The translations under genes and the position numbers were made by a program. From positions 496,001 to 560,000 of the forward strand of contig JAVTVY010017271.1 of assembly GCA_036873755.1 (NCBI GenBank): a DNA stretch of 64,000 bases. Reading direction: 5' to 3'. Below, in pieces: positions 12,601 to 24,245 of this stretch (its first letter is position 1; each line of letters starts with the position of its first letter). This DNA is from Hanleya hanleyi. Lineage: Eukaryota; Mollusca; Polyplacophora; Lepidopleurida; Hanleyidae. The notes beneath the pieces were generated by a model. It did no database searches and was not told the origin of the DNA. It saw nothing but the letters and a program-made list of their open reading frames with translations.

Positions 12601-13131
12601 AGGTTTTGAAGTACATGTAGGTGGAAGCTATTGAAGTAGGTGGAAGTCATTGAAGTAGGCGGCCGCAAGAAATGAAATTTAGTGTATAGAAATTACATGA
12701 GAAGTAGGCGACTGTTTTGGTCAGAGCAGAGGGACAGAAACAGACGCCTATCACATTCTAATGACACGCCTGAAGTTGTGCTACTACTGTTAAATGTTCT
12801 TTTCATAAATCTTCCATCATTGAAGATAGCTATATTTTGCACTATTTGACTAAATAAAATAAAAAGGCTTGGGAAGGATTTCCCTAAACCTTAGCATAAA
12901 TGAATCACATCTCACGAAGATATCGAAAAAGGAAATGCCATCATTATATCAAGATCGTGCCCTCACTAACGTATACCGGTACCATAAGATTATTGGAGAG
13001 GAGGAGACCAGTACCACAGGTTATAATAATGGACAATTAGATTGTATCTGTAATGTAGGATTAATTACAGATTACCCCTCATTCATAGTTTAGGGGGGAG
13101 ATGGTTCAGGGGAGACTACTTGACAGGTATC

Positions 13132-13280
13132 CCATTAAATGGCCATTAATGTGTCCTGTAAACCATTCAATATTTAATGGCCATTAAAGCAAAACAAATG
13201 ATGACTTAATTTCTAATGATTACATTAGGCATTAAAAATGCACTTATTAATGAAAATTTAATGGAATTTAATTCATGGTC
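13132..13280. promoter_or_regulatory. cluster of TAAT/ATTA palindromes
   Basis: TTTAATGGCCATTAAA at 13173-13188 is a perfect 16-bp palindrome; ATTAAATGGCCATTAAT at about 13133-13149 is a close relative about 40 bp upstream. About 70-100 bp further there are many TAAT/ATTA cores. Paired TAAT sites are typical of homeodomain binding; enhancer function is only inferred. Confidence 0.3.
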
Positions 13281-14373
13281 TTTCATAATTTTCATATCCA
13301 TGTACAACAGTCATAAATAGGAATGAAATAATAATTATTGCAGTTCCACTCCACAGTTGTGACTTAATTATTCCTCAGAGTTTTAGGATCAAAGTTGTCC
13401 AATAAATGAGCGCACACCCTGTGTATTTAATCCGGGGGAAAATATGACAGGGGGGATAGTAGTCCAATTGTTATACATTTTCAGTGTTGTAAAATGCTGT
13501 ACCCTATTTCTTCTAATTATTCAGACGGCAAAACTTAACTTCAGGCATCTGTGGAGAGAAATCCTGCCAACACTCTACAAATTTAATCGGCTATGATTTC
13601 AGTTCTTGGGATAAATAACATATCCGAGTCGCAGTATTTAGCCTCAGTTGACATAAAGATGGTTCTTTTCTGCTTTTAAATCTGAAATTGCTGTTTGAAA
13701 AATTAAAAGAAATAGGGTACTAAATTCTGGAAGCTTTAATCCCTGTAACTCAGCCAATATATGTCATATAGTGGGACACTTGGTGTATAACATTAACAAA
13801 AGAGTCAGTAATATAAATATTGTTAAGATGGCATATTCAAGTTTTTAGAGGAATACGGATAACCAAGAAATCTATGTAAATTGCAGATTTTTCCTCAGTA
13901 TTTGGCCACCCCTTACTTCGGCACAAAAAAAAGACTAGTGAAAAGAAATTTCAAATGTATCAAAGTTTGTTTTTGTAATATCCCTCACCATGTTGGTGAC
14001 AAGAAAATTTAGTTGTTTTGCCAATAAACGAGATTCTTTCTGAGCCTTTGCAAAAACTCACTTAGCGAGAACAATATCTGCAGTTCAATATAACAGAGTT
14101 ACGAATCCCTCTAATGCTATATCCCAGATTTAATAGATTGTATTTCCACCACTGTCTATCAATCATTATTAGGATTTAACTTATATTTCCTGGCCTGAAG
14201 TAATATGACTGTACTCTCCATTGATCAAACACTTAATTTGCCTACATAACATTATATATTATTTCTCTTTCTTTGTATCTCATAAATTCTATTTTGATAC
14301 AACAAAGAAAATATATTTTTTTGATCTATTTGTGTCTAGTATTGAGAAAGCCAGCTTGGCCATTGGTTTATTG

Positions 14374-14413
14374 AGGGGGGGAGGGGAGGGGGGGGGCTGG
14401 GGACAAGGGTACA
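14374..14413 (+). other. G-rich run, possible G-quadruplex
   Basis: Runs of 7, 4, 9 and 4 G separated by short loops fit the usual four-run G-quadruplex pattern. No gene context. Confidence 0.5.
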
Positions 14414-15399
14414 TCAGATCAGAAAGCGTGCAGGTATGATTTTCGTAGTTTTTTTTAAACATTCCTTTTTGTTACGGTAATATCTCTCATTTTTCGGTTT
14501 TAGGCCTTTATAGATGAAACTGATAGTCCAAGTAGTTCAATCTTGATTTGGCATTGATATATTACCTGTTTTTTGCTGAAATTCATTAATAAAATATTAT
14601 GAATTATTGATGAATATGAACGTCTATTTTTATATCAAGGTTGATAAAAATAACTCGATAGTTAAATGGGTGTTAAGCGTAGCCTTGAGTGAAGGCTGCG
14701 AGCATAGACAATCAATTCATTTGACAATGGTACATTATGTCGTTTTGCTCTATGCTGTTACGGAGACCACATCTTGATGGACATATTTAATGATACGGCC
14801 ATTTTTCTTTCCAGATAAAGGAATTTGGAAAGTTTTTTCAGTAAAAAAAAAGAAGTGATTTCTTGCCGATATTACATCGTTACGAAAAAAAATTGTCAGT
14901 CTCACTTATATAGAAGTGGAGATTTCGTAACTTTATGACAAGTTCTCCATTATCCTGGTGTCACTCTGTGATATTCATCCACCTTATCCTCCCATCTTGG
15001 ATTCAAATTATAGAATTCCATTATGTGGCCTTTCAAACGTTTTTCATTCCATTCTGCCCATTATCTATATACACTAGTTAATTGATGAAATTATGACAGA
15101 AAATATATATATATTGGACAAAGCCAAGTCCTTCTGAGATGTTTTCGGAGGAAAATATTTCTTCTTTTTATGAAAAACACCCGACTATCATCCAAAAGTG
15201 ATTTTTTTTATGGATATTTTATCAGATTGGACTTCCTGTTGATGACTAATTATAAGTTCATGTCAGAATGGAATTCATAGCATCTTTTTTTTAATCTGAA
15301 AAATGATCGAAGTATATTATCCTTAGCATGTTTTGTATAACAGTGACATGTCATCATCGAAACTGTGAAATAATGAGGCGATCGTTAAAAATATGTTGA

Positions 15400-15570
15400 T
15401 TGGTCATAACCCTTCCTACTCACCATTTTACCCCCTACCCAAAACTTTTTATTTGCATATCTTCCAGATTTTTTTAGATTTTTTTTCAAATTTCATTCCA
15501 ACCTACCTACCCAAATTTTTGAGATAGAGTTGGGTTACACCCAACAAACAAATTTTTAAGGATGGCCTGA
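15400..15570 (-). mobile_element. GGCCATCCTTAAAAAT repeat family, copy 1
   Basis: The minus strand reads GGCCATCCTTAAAAATTTG, then TTGGGTGTAACCCAACTCT, then a GGTAGGTAGGTTGG motif and T/A-rich sequence. The same order is seen at 17711 and 20100-20193. The left boundary is uncertain. Confidence 0.6.
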
Positions 15571-16492
15571 CCCACCTTTCTGTGTGAACTTAAGATGTTG
15601 AAATTTATAATTGAGTTTAACTCAAAAATAGTTCTCCTCTTAAGAGTAGAGAAATAAATCTACTTATTTGTGTGATGATTAATTTTTCTCAATTTACACT
15701 GTGAGGATGTTTTGGGAAAATTATTTTCTCTTTTGTTTTCTCACTGCTGAAAATGCATTTCAAATGAAATTGAAGTTCCCAATAGTGTGCTCCATAGTAA
15801 AGCAGTATTTGTATTTAATTCCGGGCTGGACTAAATGAACTGGATAATTTGAGTGAAAAAAAAAATGTGCGTAAGAAAAAGACAGAGTTAGATTTTCATT
15901 GACGACATTGGAAAGTTGGAGTCAAATAGTGAATATAACAAAAGTAAACATTTTATATCCCTCACATCTAAGACAAACAAAAGGGAATTCTGTAAAATCC
16001 CAATTAGCTCGTTTTTAAGGATTTGAATTTGGGTTTTTCATGACTCTGGAAGCTGTCAGGTGATCGCTGGTCAAACACTGACGGAGGTTAGGTCCATGAA
16101 AGCATACACAGAATATTTGGAAATATGTATTTCTAATCAATCGGGTCGATATAGAATTTGACATGGTGGGGCCACGAAGTGATCTTGTAGAAGCCCCCAA
16201 ATCAGAACGGAATGATCCCACTCTGTCCAAATACAGGGGCAGGCCGACAAGTCATGCCACAGAGTAACCTACATGTAGTATCAAGGGCTGGAAGGATTTA
16301 TATAGCAGCGGACTCACGAAATTAGCCTTTAATCATTCCAATATTTCTTTTTTACAGTGAAGTAAAATGTGCAGCTTCAGCCTTGATTGCTGGCTGGATT
16401 TTGAACAACTGGAAGGTTTAAATCCATCTACAGCTCTCGAAACTTGATACAATTTTAGTCTTGATTAATACGGTCAATGTTTTAATACTTTA

Positions 16493-16556
16493 ATCAATCT
16501 TACTGTAAATCAATCTTACTGTATATCAATCTTACTGTAAATCAATCTTACAGTAA
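16493..16556. repeat. 16-bp tandem repeat, 4 copies
   Basis: Four units of ATCAATCTTACTGTAA, the last ending CTTACAGTAA, which overlaps the start of the MITE terminus at 16551. The unit contains TTACTGTA, the same word as the MITE outer end, so the repeat may have grown from it. Confidence 0.9.
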
Positions 16557-16890
16557 AACTTCTAATAATTCAATCAATCTATTAAAATTCAATCACCCTC
16601 ACTGTTGTGGACAAAATTCAATCAGTCATTAAAATAAAGTTGGTCACCCTCTAAAATCATATAAATAACAACAAGAAATAATTATGAAAAAAATGGATTA
16701 TTTGCATAATTTTTTATCCGTTTTGTCAACTTCCTGTTGTAATAATTGGATCGCCCCCTGATTTTTATAGTGGGAAATTTCACTTCCTGTAATGGCCATT
16801 TCATCAACTAAATATCTGTTCCAATAAATTGGGTCACCCCATTATTGTGATATTCTGTGAAATCACACTCCTGTGATTGGAGTACTACAC
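16551..16890 (-). mobile_element. MITE, composite and decayed
   Basis: Relative to the 17.4 kb copy this lies in reverse: CAGTAAAACTTCTAATAATT at the left, CAATCACCCTC, a middle GTCAACTTCCTGTTG and AAATTTCACTTCCTGT near 16790. The expected right TIR is missing. A second partial right half follows (ATCAACT, GGGTCACCCC, CACTCCTGTGATTGG) at about 16799-16890, so two copies or a duplication are joined. Confidence 0.65.
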
Positions 16891-17381
16891 AATCGGAGGT
16901 ACACTGACATGTCCATTTCTGTGGCGGAATTTATATTATGATACTAGTTTACTTTTTAGTTGACTTCTGAATTTCGGAGTAATTGTCAGTTTAGATAAAT
17001 CATTGGAGGAGAAGATGCGGAGGATTCTTAATTTGGAAACTATAGGCAATTATTACCGAGCTAAAATAAATTGTCTGTTGCACACTACACTAACAAGTTT
17101 AAGTTAGGCCAAGAATTTTTTGTTTGTTTCTGCATCATCCATGTATAGTTCAAGTCCAAACTGGTGCATCAAATTTTGGATGCTTTTCTAGTGTTTTTAT
17201 TTTCAAATTTGAAGACCAACATTGTTGAGAAATAGAATGTCACTTCCCAAACTGTAAGCTTTTGTTTCACACACTTTCTCAAGGTATCCCAATTATTCTG
17301 GTTTCCGTTTTACTGACATTTGTAAACCGGAAGCCAATGTTACCCAGCAGACCAGCTCTCAAGAGAACAGACACAAGAACA

Positions 17382-17633
17382 CGGTAATCCCTCCAATAAT
17401 TCAATCACAGGAAGTGAAATTTCTCACCACAAAATCTGGGGTGATCGGATATTTTAGAACAGGAAGTTGAAAAAATGGTTCTATATCATGCATATAATCC
17501 ATTTTTTCTTCATTATTCCAATGGTATTTAGAGCGTGATCAAATCTAGTAGAACCAATGATTAAGTTTTGTCCCTGAAATTGGGGGGTGATTGAATATTG
17601 ATAGGGGGATTGAATTATTAGAGAGATTACCAT
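17382..17633 (+). mobile_element. MITE, full-length reference copy
   Basis: About 252 bp. Left end CGGTAATCCCTCCAATAATT then CAATCACAGGAAGTGAA; right end GATTGAATTATTAGAGAGAT then TACC. Ends are inverted repeats of about 24 bp, and the interior has further inverted and repeated pieces (ACAGGAAGT, GGTGATCGGATATT versus GGTGATTGAATATT), making it foldback-like. No coding capacity. The ends of the sister copy at 53758 start CAGTAAT and one is followed by TA, which would suit a Tc1/mariner/pogo-type parent, but that is inference. Confidence 0.85.
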
Positions 17634-17710
17634 AAATTATTGCATGATAACTAATGTTAAGGCCAAAAAATAAATATTTTGTTTCTGGTCATAAGTATTT
17701 TGTTTCTGGT

Positions 17711-17815
17711 CAGGCCATCCTTAAAAATATGTTTGTTGGCTGTAACCCGACCCTACCTCAGGAAGTTGGGTCGGTAGGTAGGTAATTTTTTTTTTTTTTC
17801 TTAGATCAGGTTTTC
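17711..17815 (+). mobile_element. GGCCATCCTTAAAAAT repeat family, copy 2
   Basis: Starts AGGCCATCCTTAAAAATATG, continues TTGTTGGCTGTAACCCGACC and GGGTCGGTAGGTAGG, and ends in a run of about 15 T. A 22-bp duplication (TAAGTATTTTGTTTCTGGTC) lies just before it. Confidence 0.7.
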
Positions 17816-17981
17816 CTTTTGGGGAGGCTGGAAGAGGTTAGTGTGATTTAGTTCAGATACTAAGCAGGTCATTTGAAATATTCTTTTTGTCTGGCAGCAA
17901 AATTATTTCAGTATAGAAAACTAGTTATCTTCAAGGTATAAAGCAAGATATTCTTAAATTCAGGCTTGTGTAACCGTTTTT

Positions 17982-19038
17982 ACCCCTCGGCAGATTCTGC
18001 CCGAGCGGTATTGTCGTTGCCTCCGTCGTCCGTCCGTCCGTCCGTCCGTCTGTCCGTCTGTCCGTCTGTCCATCATATCATTGTAAACACATTATCTCAA
18101 AAAGTCCTTCACTTACAACAATGAAACTTCATACAGTTGTTTAATGCAGCCAGTACCAGAAGCCTATTGAAAGTCGGTGCCATTGGATGTGTTTTTCAGG
18201 AGTTATGCCCCTTTATACATGTCTGGCTGTTTTTATCCTTGTAAACACATTATCTCAAAAGTCCTTCACTCACAACAATGAAACTTCATACAGTTGTTTA
18301 ATGCAGCTAGTACCAGAAGCCTATTCAAAGTCGGTGTAATCGGATGTGTTTTTCAGGAGTTATGCCCCTTTATACATGTCTGTTGGTCCATATCCTTGTA
18401 AAACACATTATCTCAAAAAGTCCTTCGCTCACAACAATGAAACTTCATACAGTTGTTTAATACAACCAGTACCAGAAGCCTATTGAAAGTCGGTGCCATT
18501 GGATGTGTTTTTCAGGAGTTATGCCCCTTTATACATGTCTGTCTGTTTTTATCCTTGTAAACACATTATCTCAAAAAGTCCTTCACTCCCAACAATGAAA
18601 CTTCATACAGTTGTTTAATACAGCCAGTACCAGAAGCCTATTGAAAGTCGGTGTAATCGGATGTGTTTTTCAGGAGTTCTGCCCCTTTATACATGTCTGT
18701 TGGCCCATATCCTTGTAAACACATTATCTCAAAAAGTCCTTCACTCACAACAATGAAACTTAATACAGTTGTTTAATACAGCCAGTACCAGAAGCCTATT
18801 GAAAGTCGGTGCCATGGGATGTGTTTTTCAGGAGTTCACACAAACCTATGTGGATTGCTGTGAATAGACAGTAATCGTTCGACTACATCTGCTATAGGTA
18901 ATCACTGCTCTATTGCTATATTGTTTTGTCTGTCTATGATCTATATCATACAGGTAAAATTATGCCCACCCCAAATATGTGAGTTGTTGGGGTCAGAAAC
19001 ATTATTTCCACAATTGCTCTGGGCCCGACCCGAGGGGT
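17982..19038 (+). mobile_element. ACCCCTCGG TIR element with internal minisatellite
   Basis: Left end ACCCCTCGGCAGATTCTGCC; right end GGGCCCGACCCGAGGGGT at 19021-19038 is an inverted match over the outer nine bases and GGC/GCC words inside. A CCGT/CTGT microsatellite (about 18020-18070) follows the left end, then five ~158-bp tandem units. No transposase frame. The same plan is seen at 21750-22962. It is a non-autonomous DNA element by structure; superfamily unknown. No clear target-site duplication. Confidence 0.65.
18083..18838. repeat. ~158-bp tandem repeat, about 5 copies
   Basis: GTAAACACATTATCTCAAAA recurs at about 18083, 18241, 18398, 18556 and 18715. Units end in a phrase like TTTTTCAGGAGTTATGCCCC. 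Differences between odd and even units (GGTGCCATTGGATG versus GGTGTAATCGGATG; CTGTTTTTATCC versus TTGG-CCATATCC) suggest a dimeric 316-bp higher-order unit. Confidence 0.9.
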
Positions 19039-20090
19039 CCCGATGGCGACAGCCACATGTATTTCTTAGAAGACATCGACATCCTTGAACACATTCTTGA
19101 CAATGACTAGTGACTAGCTGGTCAAAAAAAAAATTTTACATATACCACTATCAGACACACTTTTGCCAAAATTGTGACAGGAAAGAAAAAAATCCTCTCA
19201 AGTGTTATACAGAAGGTTGTTCATTACCATTTGGAGTTCAGAAAATTACCTCAAATTAATCATTAACATCATTACCGCCCTTCCTCGTCGCAAATTTATG
19301 GTGTGCTTTTATTGAATACTTAGGTACTTCCTTTATTCAGATTAGAAATACATCGTAATTTAATTTACTGACAACAATGAGGCAAATACTAAGTTTCTAA
19401 CCTGTGTCTTTTCGTGGAATTTAGTCCGAGGTGGAATTCTGACAAGCGTATAAATTTGATGCCGACATCGGAACGTCAAAATTAAGCTGACGGGTCTAAT
19501 TTGTCAAGACCGCTGAAGTCACCGACACTATAATCCATAGCTTTATCGACATAGAGGGTTATAAAGTTTCGGTTAAACAACAAAGCAGTATAGATTTGCT
19601 GCATTTAGGCACACTGAAGTCTTCTCGGATAAAAGTAGAAATCCAAACATCGTTGTTGTTGTAACATCGTCAGTCTCAGAATCTGTCGGTGTACGGACCC
19701 ACGAGGTGGTGGCAGTCCTAAACATGTCTACGTTCCACGTCGATTCGCGACAGAGCTCTGTATGGCAGGTTTTAATAACCAACCGTTTTCAAATATTTTT
19801 CCCATCCTGTGTTGCTGTTGCCTCTCGATGTGTTTATTGTCCTCTCGACTCCATCAAACCCAAACACAAAACAGAAGGGAGAACTTCCCGCCATATACAC
19901 GTGGTCGACGAAAACTGCATTCCCCTACGGACTGGGCCATGGAGGATATGCCTTCAAAACGTGTGACATAAGCTAACATCGCCGACTACTGGAGAGTGAA
20001 ATCCTGCTTGCTTTTGCTGGGCGAACGTTTTACATACGTTTACCCAGAGAGGAGATAGGGGAGATAATTCTGACATTGCAAAATAAAATA
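19039..20090. other. unique stretch
   Basis: No gene recognised. Around 19560-19960 the CpG content rises by eye and overlapping short frames occur on both strands, none with a known motif. Confidence 0.45.
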
Positions 20091-20099
20091 AAAAGATGA

Positions 20100-20193
20100 C
20101 CGGTCGGAAAATCGGCGAAAAAAGTTTCCAGTCGGCGGATTTTTGGACAGTCGGTCGGGTTACGCGCAACAAACTTATTTTTAAGGATGGCCT
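20100..20193 (-). mobile_element. GGCCATCCTTAAAAAT repeat family, copy 3
   Basis: The minus strand begins AGGCCATCCTTAAAAATAAG, then TTTGTTGCGCGTAACCCGAC, then CCGACTG/GCCGATT-like blocks. It shares the start and the TGTAACCCGACC-like block with copies at 15.5 and 17.7 kb. Confidence 0.65.
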
Positions 20194-21749
20194 CATAAGT
20201 AGCTCAAGTTGTTTTGAAACTTGCGCGGCCAACCCTTTTAAACAACTTTCTAATATTTATTATTTCCCTTGACCAAAGTCAGAATCATCACGCTTGTATT
20301 TGCATGCCATGTAGTATCAGGTGAAGAGAAAGGCGGTAATAACTGTTTAAATCCAGGGAAACAGTCACTGTCAATTCATCACGGCAATCAGCAATTGCCG
20401 AGGTGAATGTTGTGGTAAAAACAGTTCACCTCAGCAAGTTTGAACATGGAGTTAAATGGGAATTATGTTAATGCCATACAATTTTTGCTGAATTGACAGG
20501 GCTGGGGAAATGTGGGAAGTGATTGTTATATGGGTTGAGGCATGATATTCTGTGGCTGAATTAACATATACATGTTCTCAAAAGGTGGGTTTGAAAAAAG
20601 TACGAACTGACTGAATGCAGCACATTTTGACAAGATCCGGAACCAGAAACAAAAGACATGTTTTTTGGCCTTATTGGAGCATGCCAGCTGATGGGAACAG
20701 ACAGATCATTATAGACAATTGTTATCTCCCTTGCAGTGGTTGAGTTCTGCAGCATTTACAGTTAGGGTTCTCTCAGTTTCTTCATGACATTCTAACATGT
20801 ACATTATGGAAGAAGCAATTTGTATCGTGCTTTCACTTGATTATGTCAGAATTTGTCTCGACTGTGGTTCAAACCCCACTTCCATGAAGCGAGAAATGAT
20901 CACCGCATGGGTGAGCTTAGCTGGCCAGGGGCTGTATGTCACAGAACAATTGCATTAATTCGAAAAATTTCTGTGATTCACTCAAGTGATGCATGCCCCC
21001 GTACAGCGTAACTTTGAAGCTGTTCGGTAGAAAAAAATATTCAGGGCAGATCAGATAAAAAAGAAGAAGAAAAAAATGTTGAACATAATAAAAATCGCGA
21101 TAGGAAAGGAAATCGTTTTATCTGATATTTTAATCTCTGATAGCAATTAAAATCGTAAGTTGTGGTTTTCAAATATGTTCACGTTGAACAGTTAATTTAT
21201 AGTTTTAATGAACTGGATCAGCCTTATCTCTGTGTTTCAACAGATTACACACCTTCTGACAGTATGGAGAATTTTTTGGTTAATGTTATATTCAATTAAA
21301 TCTTATTTTTTATTGCTGAATTTACAAGGATGGGGCCGGGGGTTGGGTTTATTCTGCATTAATTATCAAATTGATGAAAAGCGAGCAGGTGTAAATTTGA
21401 CCTGTAGGATGTGAGGATCATGATAATGAAGTCTGACTGCCGTTGATCAGAAATTATTACAAATCTTCCTTAAATCATTAATTAAATAAATAATAATTAG
21501 TGCTGACATTTTCTTCTTTCTTATTATTTTATGTCTTATTATTTGTTAAATAGTTATATCCATAGTTATAGTCATTTTACCCAAACTCTTATTTTCTTCC
21601 TGGTCAGAGATTTCGGAAAATGTGGTTTGATTTCTTTGTATTTCTTTTTCCTTCTTTTTCCTCAGTATATAGCCAAAATTTGAAAGCAGTGTGTCATGCA
21701 ACAAGTGTTATATGTTTTACCTAACTGTTTCAAGATGTATCAGTTTTAT
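20194..21749. other. unique stretch
   Basis: No gene recognised. GTGGTTCAAACCCCAC at about 20869 resembles a pol III B box, but no A box is evident. Confidence 0.45.
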
Positions 21750-22962
21750 TACCCCTCGGCCAATTTTGGCCATGGGGTATTGTCGTCGTCTTGTACGTCC
21801 GTCTGTCCGTACGTCCGTACGTCCGTACGTCTGTACGTGAGCGAGATAGCCGGAGAACGGTTCCACTGAAGAATTCCAAATTTGGTATGCTTATTTACCT
21901 AGTCAAGGACCAGAAGCCTATTTAATTGGGACCTGATTGGGTGAAAACCTTGGCGGCCATCTTTAATTTTATGCGAAATGGATAATGATCCATATCTCGG
22001 AAACCATTCAACTGTTCAATACGAAAGTTGGTATACATCATCTATACATCAAACAACTTTCAATAAATTACCAAACCGGCTTCTCTGATTAGCTGGAAAT
22101 CCTGGAGGCCATCTTTAATTTATGCGAAATCGATAATGATACATATCTCTGTTACCATTCAGTTGTTTTATATGAAAGTTGGTATGCATCATCGATACAT
22201 CCAGATACTTTGAATCGGGACCTGATTGACCGAAAACTTTGGCGGCCATCTTTAATTTATGCAAAAACTTTAATGATATATATCTCTGATCCAATTTAAG
22301 TGTTCTATACCAAACTTGGTATACAGCATCGATGTATCAACTGACTTGCAATGAATAACCACATCAGTTCCTCTGAGTGGGGCGAAGGATGGTCGGCCAT
22401 CTTTAATTTATGCAAAATCATTAATGATCTCGTTCTCTGATACCGTTCAAGTGCACGATGTAAAATTTGGTATACATCATCGATGCATCAAGAGACTTAC
22501 GACAAATGACAGTTCTGGTTTCTCTGATTGGGCGGAAACCTTGGTGGCCATCTTTAATTTATGCAAAATCTTTAATGATGTATATCTCTGATACCATTTC
22601 AGTGTTCTATACGAAACTTGGTATACAGCATCAATGTATCAAGAGAAATTTCAATGAATAACCACATCAGTTCCTCTGAGTGGCGAGAAGGAAGGGTGGC
22701 CATCTTTAATTTATGCGAAATCATTAATGATCTCTATCTCTGATACCGTTCAAATGCTCGATGTAAAATTTGGTATACATCATTGATGCATCAAAAAATT
22801 TATGTAATGAATACCGGTTTCTCTGATTGGACGGAAATCTTAGGGGTCATTTCTAATTGCAAAATTTTTGATAATCTGTATATTTGTGACTTGACTGCTT
22901 GGTGTTCCTGACATCTTGGTTCAAATTTAATACATTATGAATGTACCCAGAGCCGAGGGGTT
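21750..22962 (+). mobile_element. ACCCCTCGGC TIR element with internal minisatellite
   Basis: Left end ACCCCTCGGC at 21751-21760; right end GCCGAGGGGT at 22952-22961 is its exact inverse. The left end continues CAATTTTGGCCATGGGGTAT, a small palindrome, then a GTACGTCC microsatellite (about 21797-21838), then six to seven ~151-bp units marked by GGCCATCTTTAATTTATGC at about 21955, 22107, 22244, 22395, 22546 and 22698. Same plan as 17982-19038, with a different internal unit. No coding capacity. Confidence 0.7.
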
Positions 22963-23744
22963 TTTTGATGCGCAGCTTCGTATTGACACTGTAGGAGAGA
23001 AATGTACATGTAATAGACATATTCAAGACTCCTAGATCTCGGCTTAGTCAGGGGAGATAACAAGTTATTGCAGATAAAAAGGATTCTCGGAAGATTAAGG
23101 AGACCTGGAGGATTAAATTTCCAGGCTCTTAAACCATTCATGCATTCATATGCATGCATAATAGAGACAAGCTTTTATTATTGAAAGCTCAATTCCTGCT
23201 CAGAAATTCATAGAAACAATCATCTGTTTGACCATTATCATACAAAATTTAGTTTTGTCATCAGTATTGAGACGATTGACACTGCTTGGGGATTTAAAGG
23301 TGGATGTCTATCAAACTGAAATGAAGGCAAAAGTAATGATTTTTCTGAATATTTTTTGGGGCAAAAATTGATATTTCAGCAAATAATTTCGGGAAAATAC
23401 TGGATTTTCTGCATAAATCCAGGTGAAATTCAGTTTATCTTTGAGAAATTTGAGTTTCTAGAAAAAACTGTAGGGTCCATTATCCCCTAAGAAGCTGTGC
23501 CTGTGAATTTCATATTTTGTAGTTATGGTCCAGGAGAAGGGAAGATTTGGAGAGAATGATTCTGAAAATACAATTGGTGGTGTTACACTTACTTTTGTTA
23601 TGAAGATTGATATTACTGAAAACCCTTCTGTCTAGACGTAGTGATGTACCCAGACAGGCTAGTGTTCTCATTTGTCTTGTGTTATCTATAGATAGAACGG
23701 ATTGAGCCACATACCCTTGAGCTGCTGGCATTGTTCAAACTCAT
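22963..23744. other. unique stretch
   Basis: No gene or element recognised. Confidence 0.45.
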
Positions 23745-23870
23745 TTATGGCCAGAGCAACTCAAATGTTTCCAGAGATTGTGGGTTTGATTCCCGCTAAT
23801 GCACATGAGAACTATTCTCTGAGTCAATGGCCTCAATTGCCTGTTGTCTCAGGAGATAGCTCTTGTGTGG
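23745..23870 (+). mobile_element. possible tRNA-derived SINE fragment
   Basis: GGTTTGATTCC at 23783-23793 is one base from the pol III B-box consensus GGTTCGANTCC; TGGCCAGAGCAAC at 23748 could be a degraded A box. Downstream, CTCAGGAGATAGCTCTTGTG (23848-23867) matches an arm of the hairpin at 24171-24235 and lies inverted relative to it overall. Confidence 0.35.
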
Positions 23871-24170
23871 GTTCAGCGCACACGGTGAGCAAAAGGTTCA
23901 CACCGAATCGTTTTCATTTCCCACGGAACACCTTCTTCAAGATCATGTGACTGGACCCACGTAAAAATGGTCATTTTGAACAGTCGTACAAACAAATCAC
24001 GTGAACATAATATGCGCTTCATTGACCAGTCGATTAAAACGGCTGAGCTGTTAGCTATAATATTCACCGCACAGGGTGAAGATTTTGCCTTGCGAGGCAA
24101 GAATAATCAAACAAGATAGATATTTTGCTTCCAGCCTCGTGAGGCGAAAAACTCACAAAAACTTCCCGCA

Positions 24171-24235
24171 CACGAGAGCTATCCCCTGAGACAACATAAC
24201 ACTTGAGGTCATTGGCTCAGGGGATAACTCTTGTG
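24171..24235. repeat. hairpin repeat, 20-bp arms
   Basis: Arms CACGAGAGCTATCCCCTGAG (24171-24190) and CTCAGGGGATAACTCTTGTG (24216-24235) are inverted matches at 18 of 20 bases with a 25-bp loop. A diverged copy in opposite orientation is at 23816-23868. Small CCTCGTGAGG and GCCTTGCGAGGC palindromes lie between. Confidence 0.85.
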
Positions 24236-24245
24236 TTCGCCAGGG

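Larger units (their letters stand above)
9696..15400. other. long unique stretch without recognised genes
   Basis: AT-rich, mostly unique. A 105-codon plus frame at 10725-11042 overlaps an equally open minus frame and has no known motif. The only structures I can point to are the homeodomain-like cluster at 13.1 kb and a G-rich run at 14.37 kb, listed separately. It could be intronic or intergenic. Confidence 0.45.
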
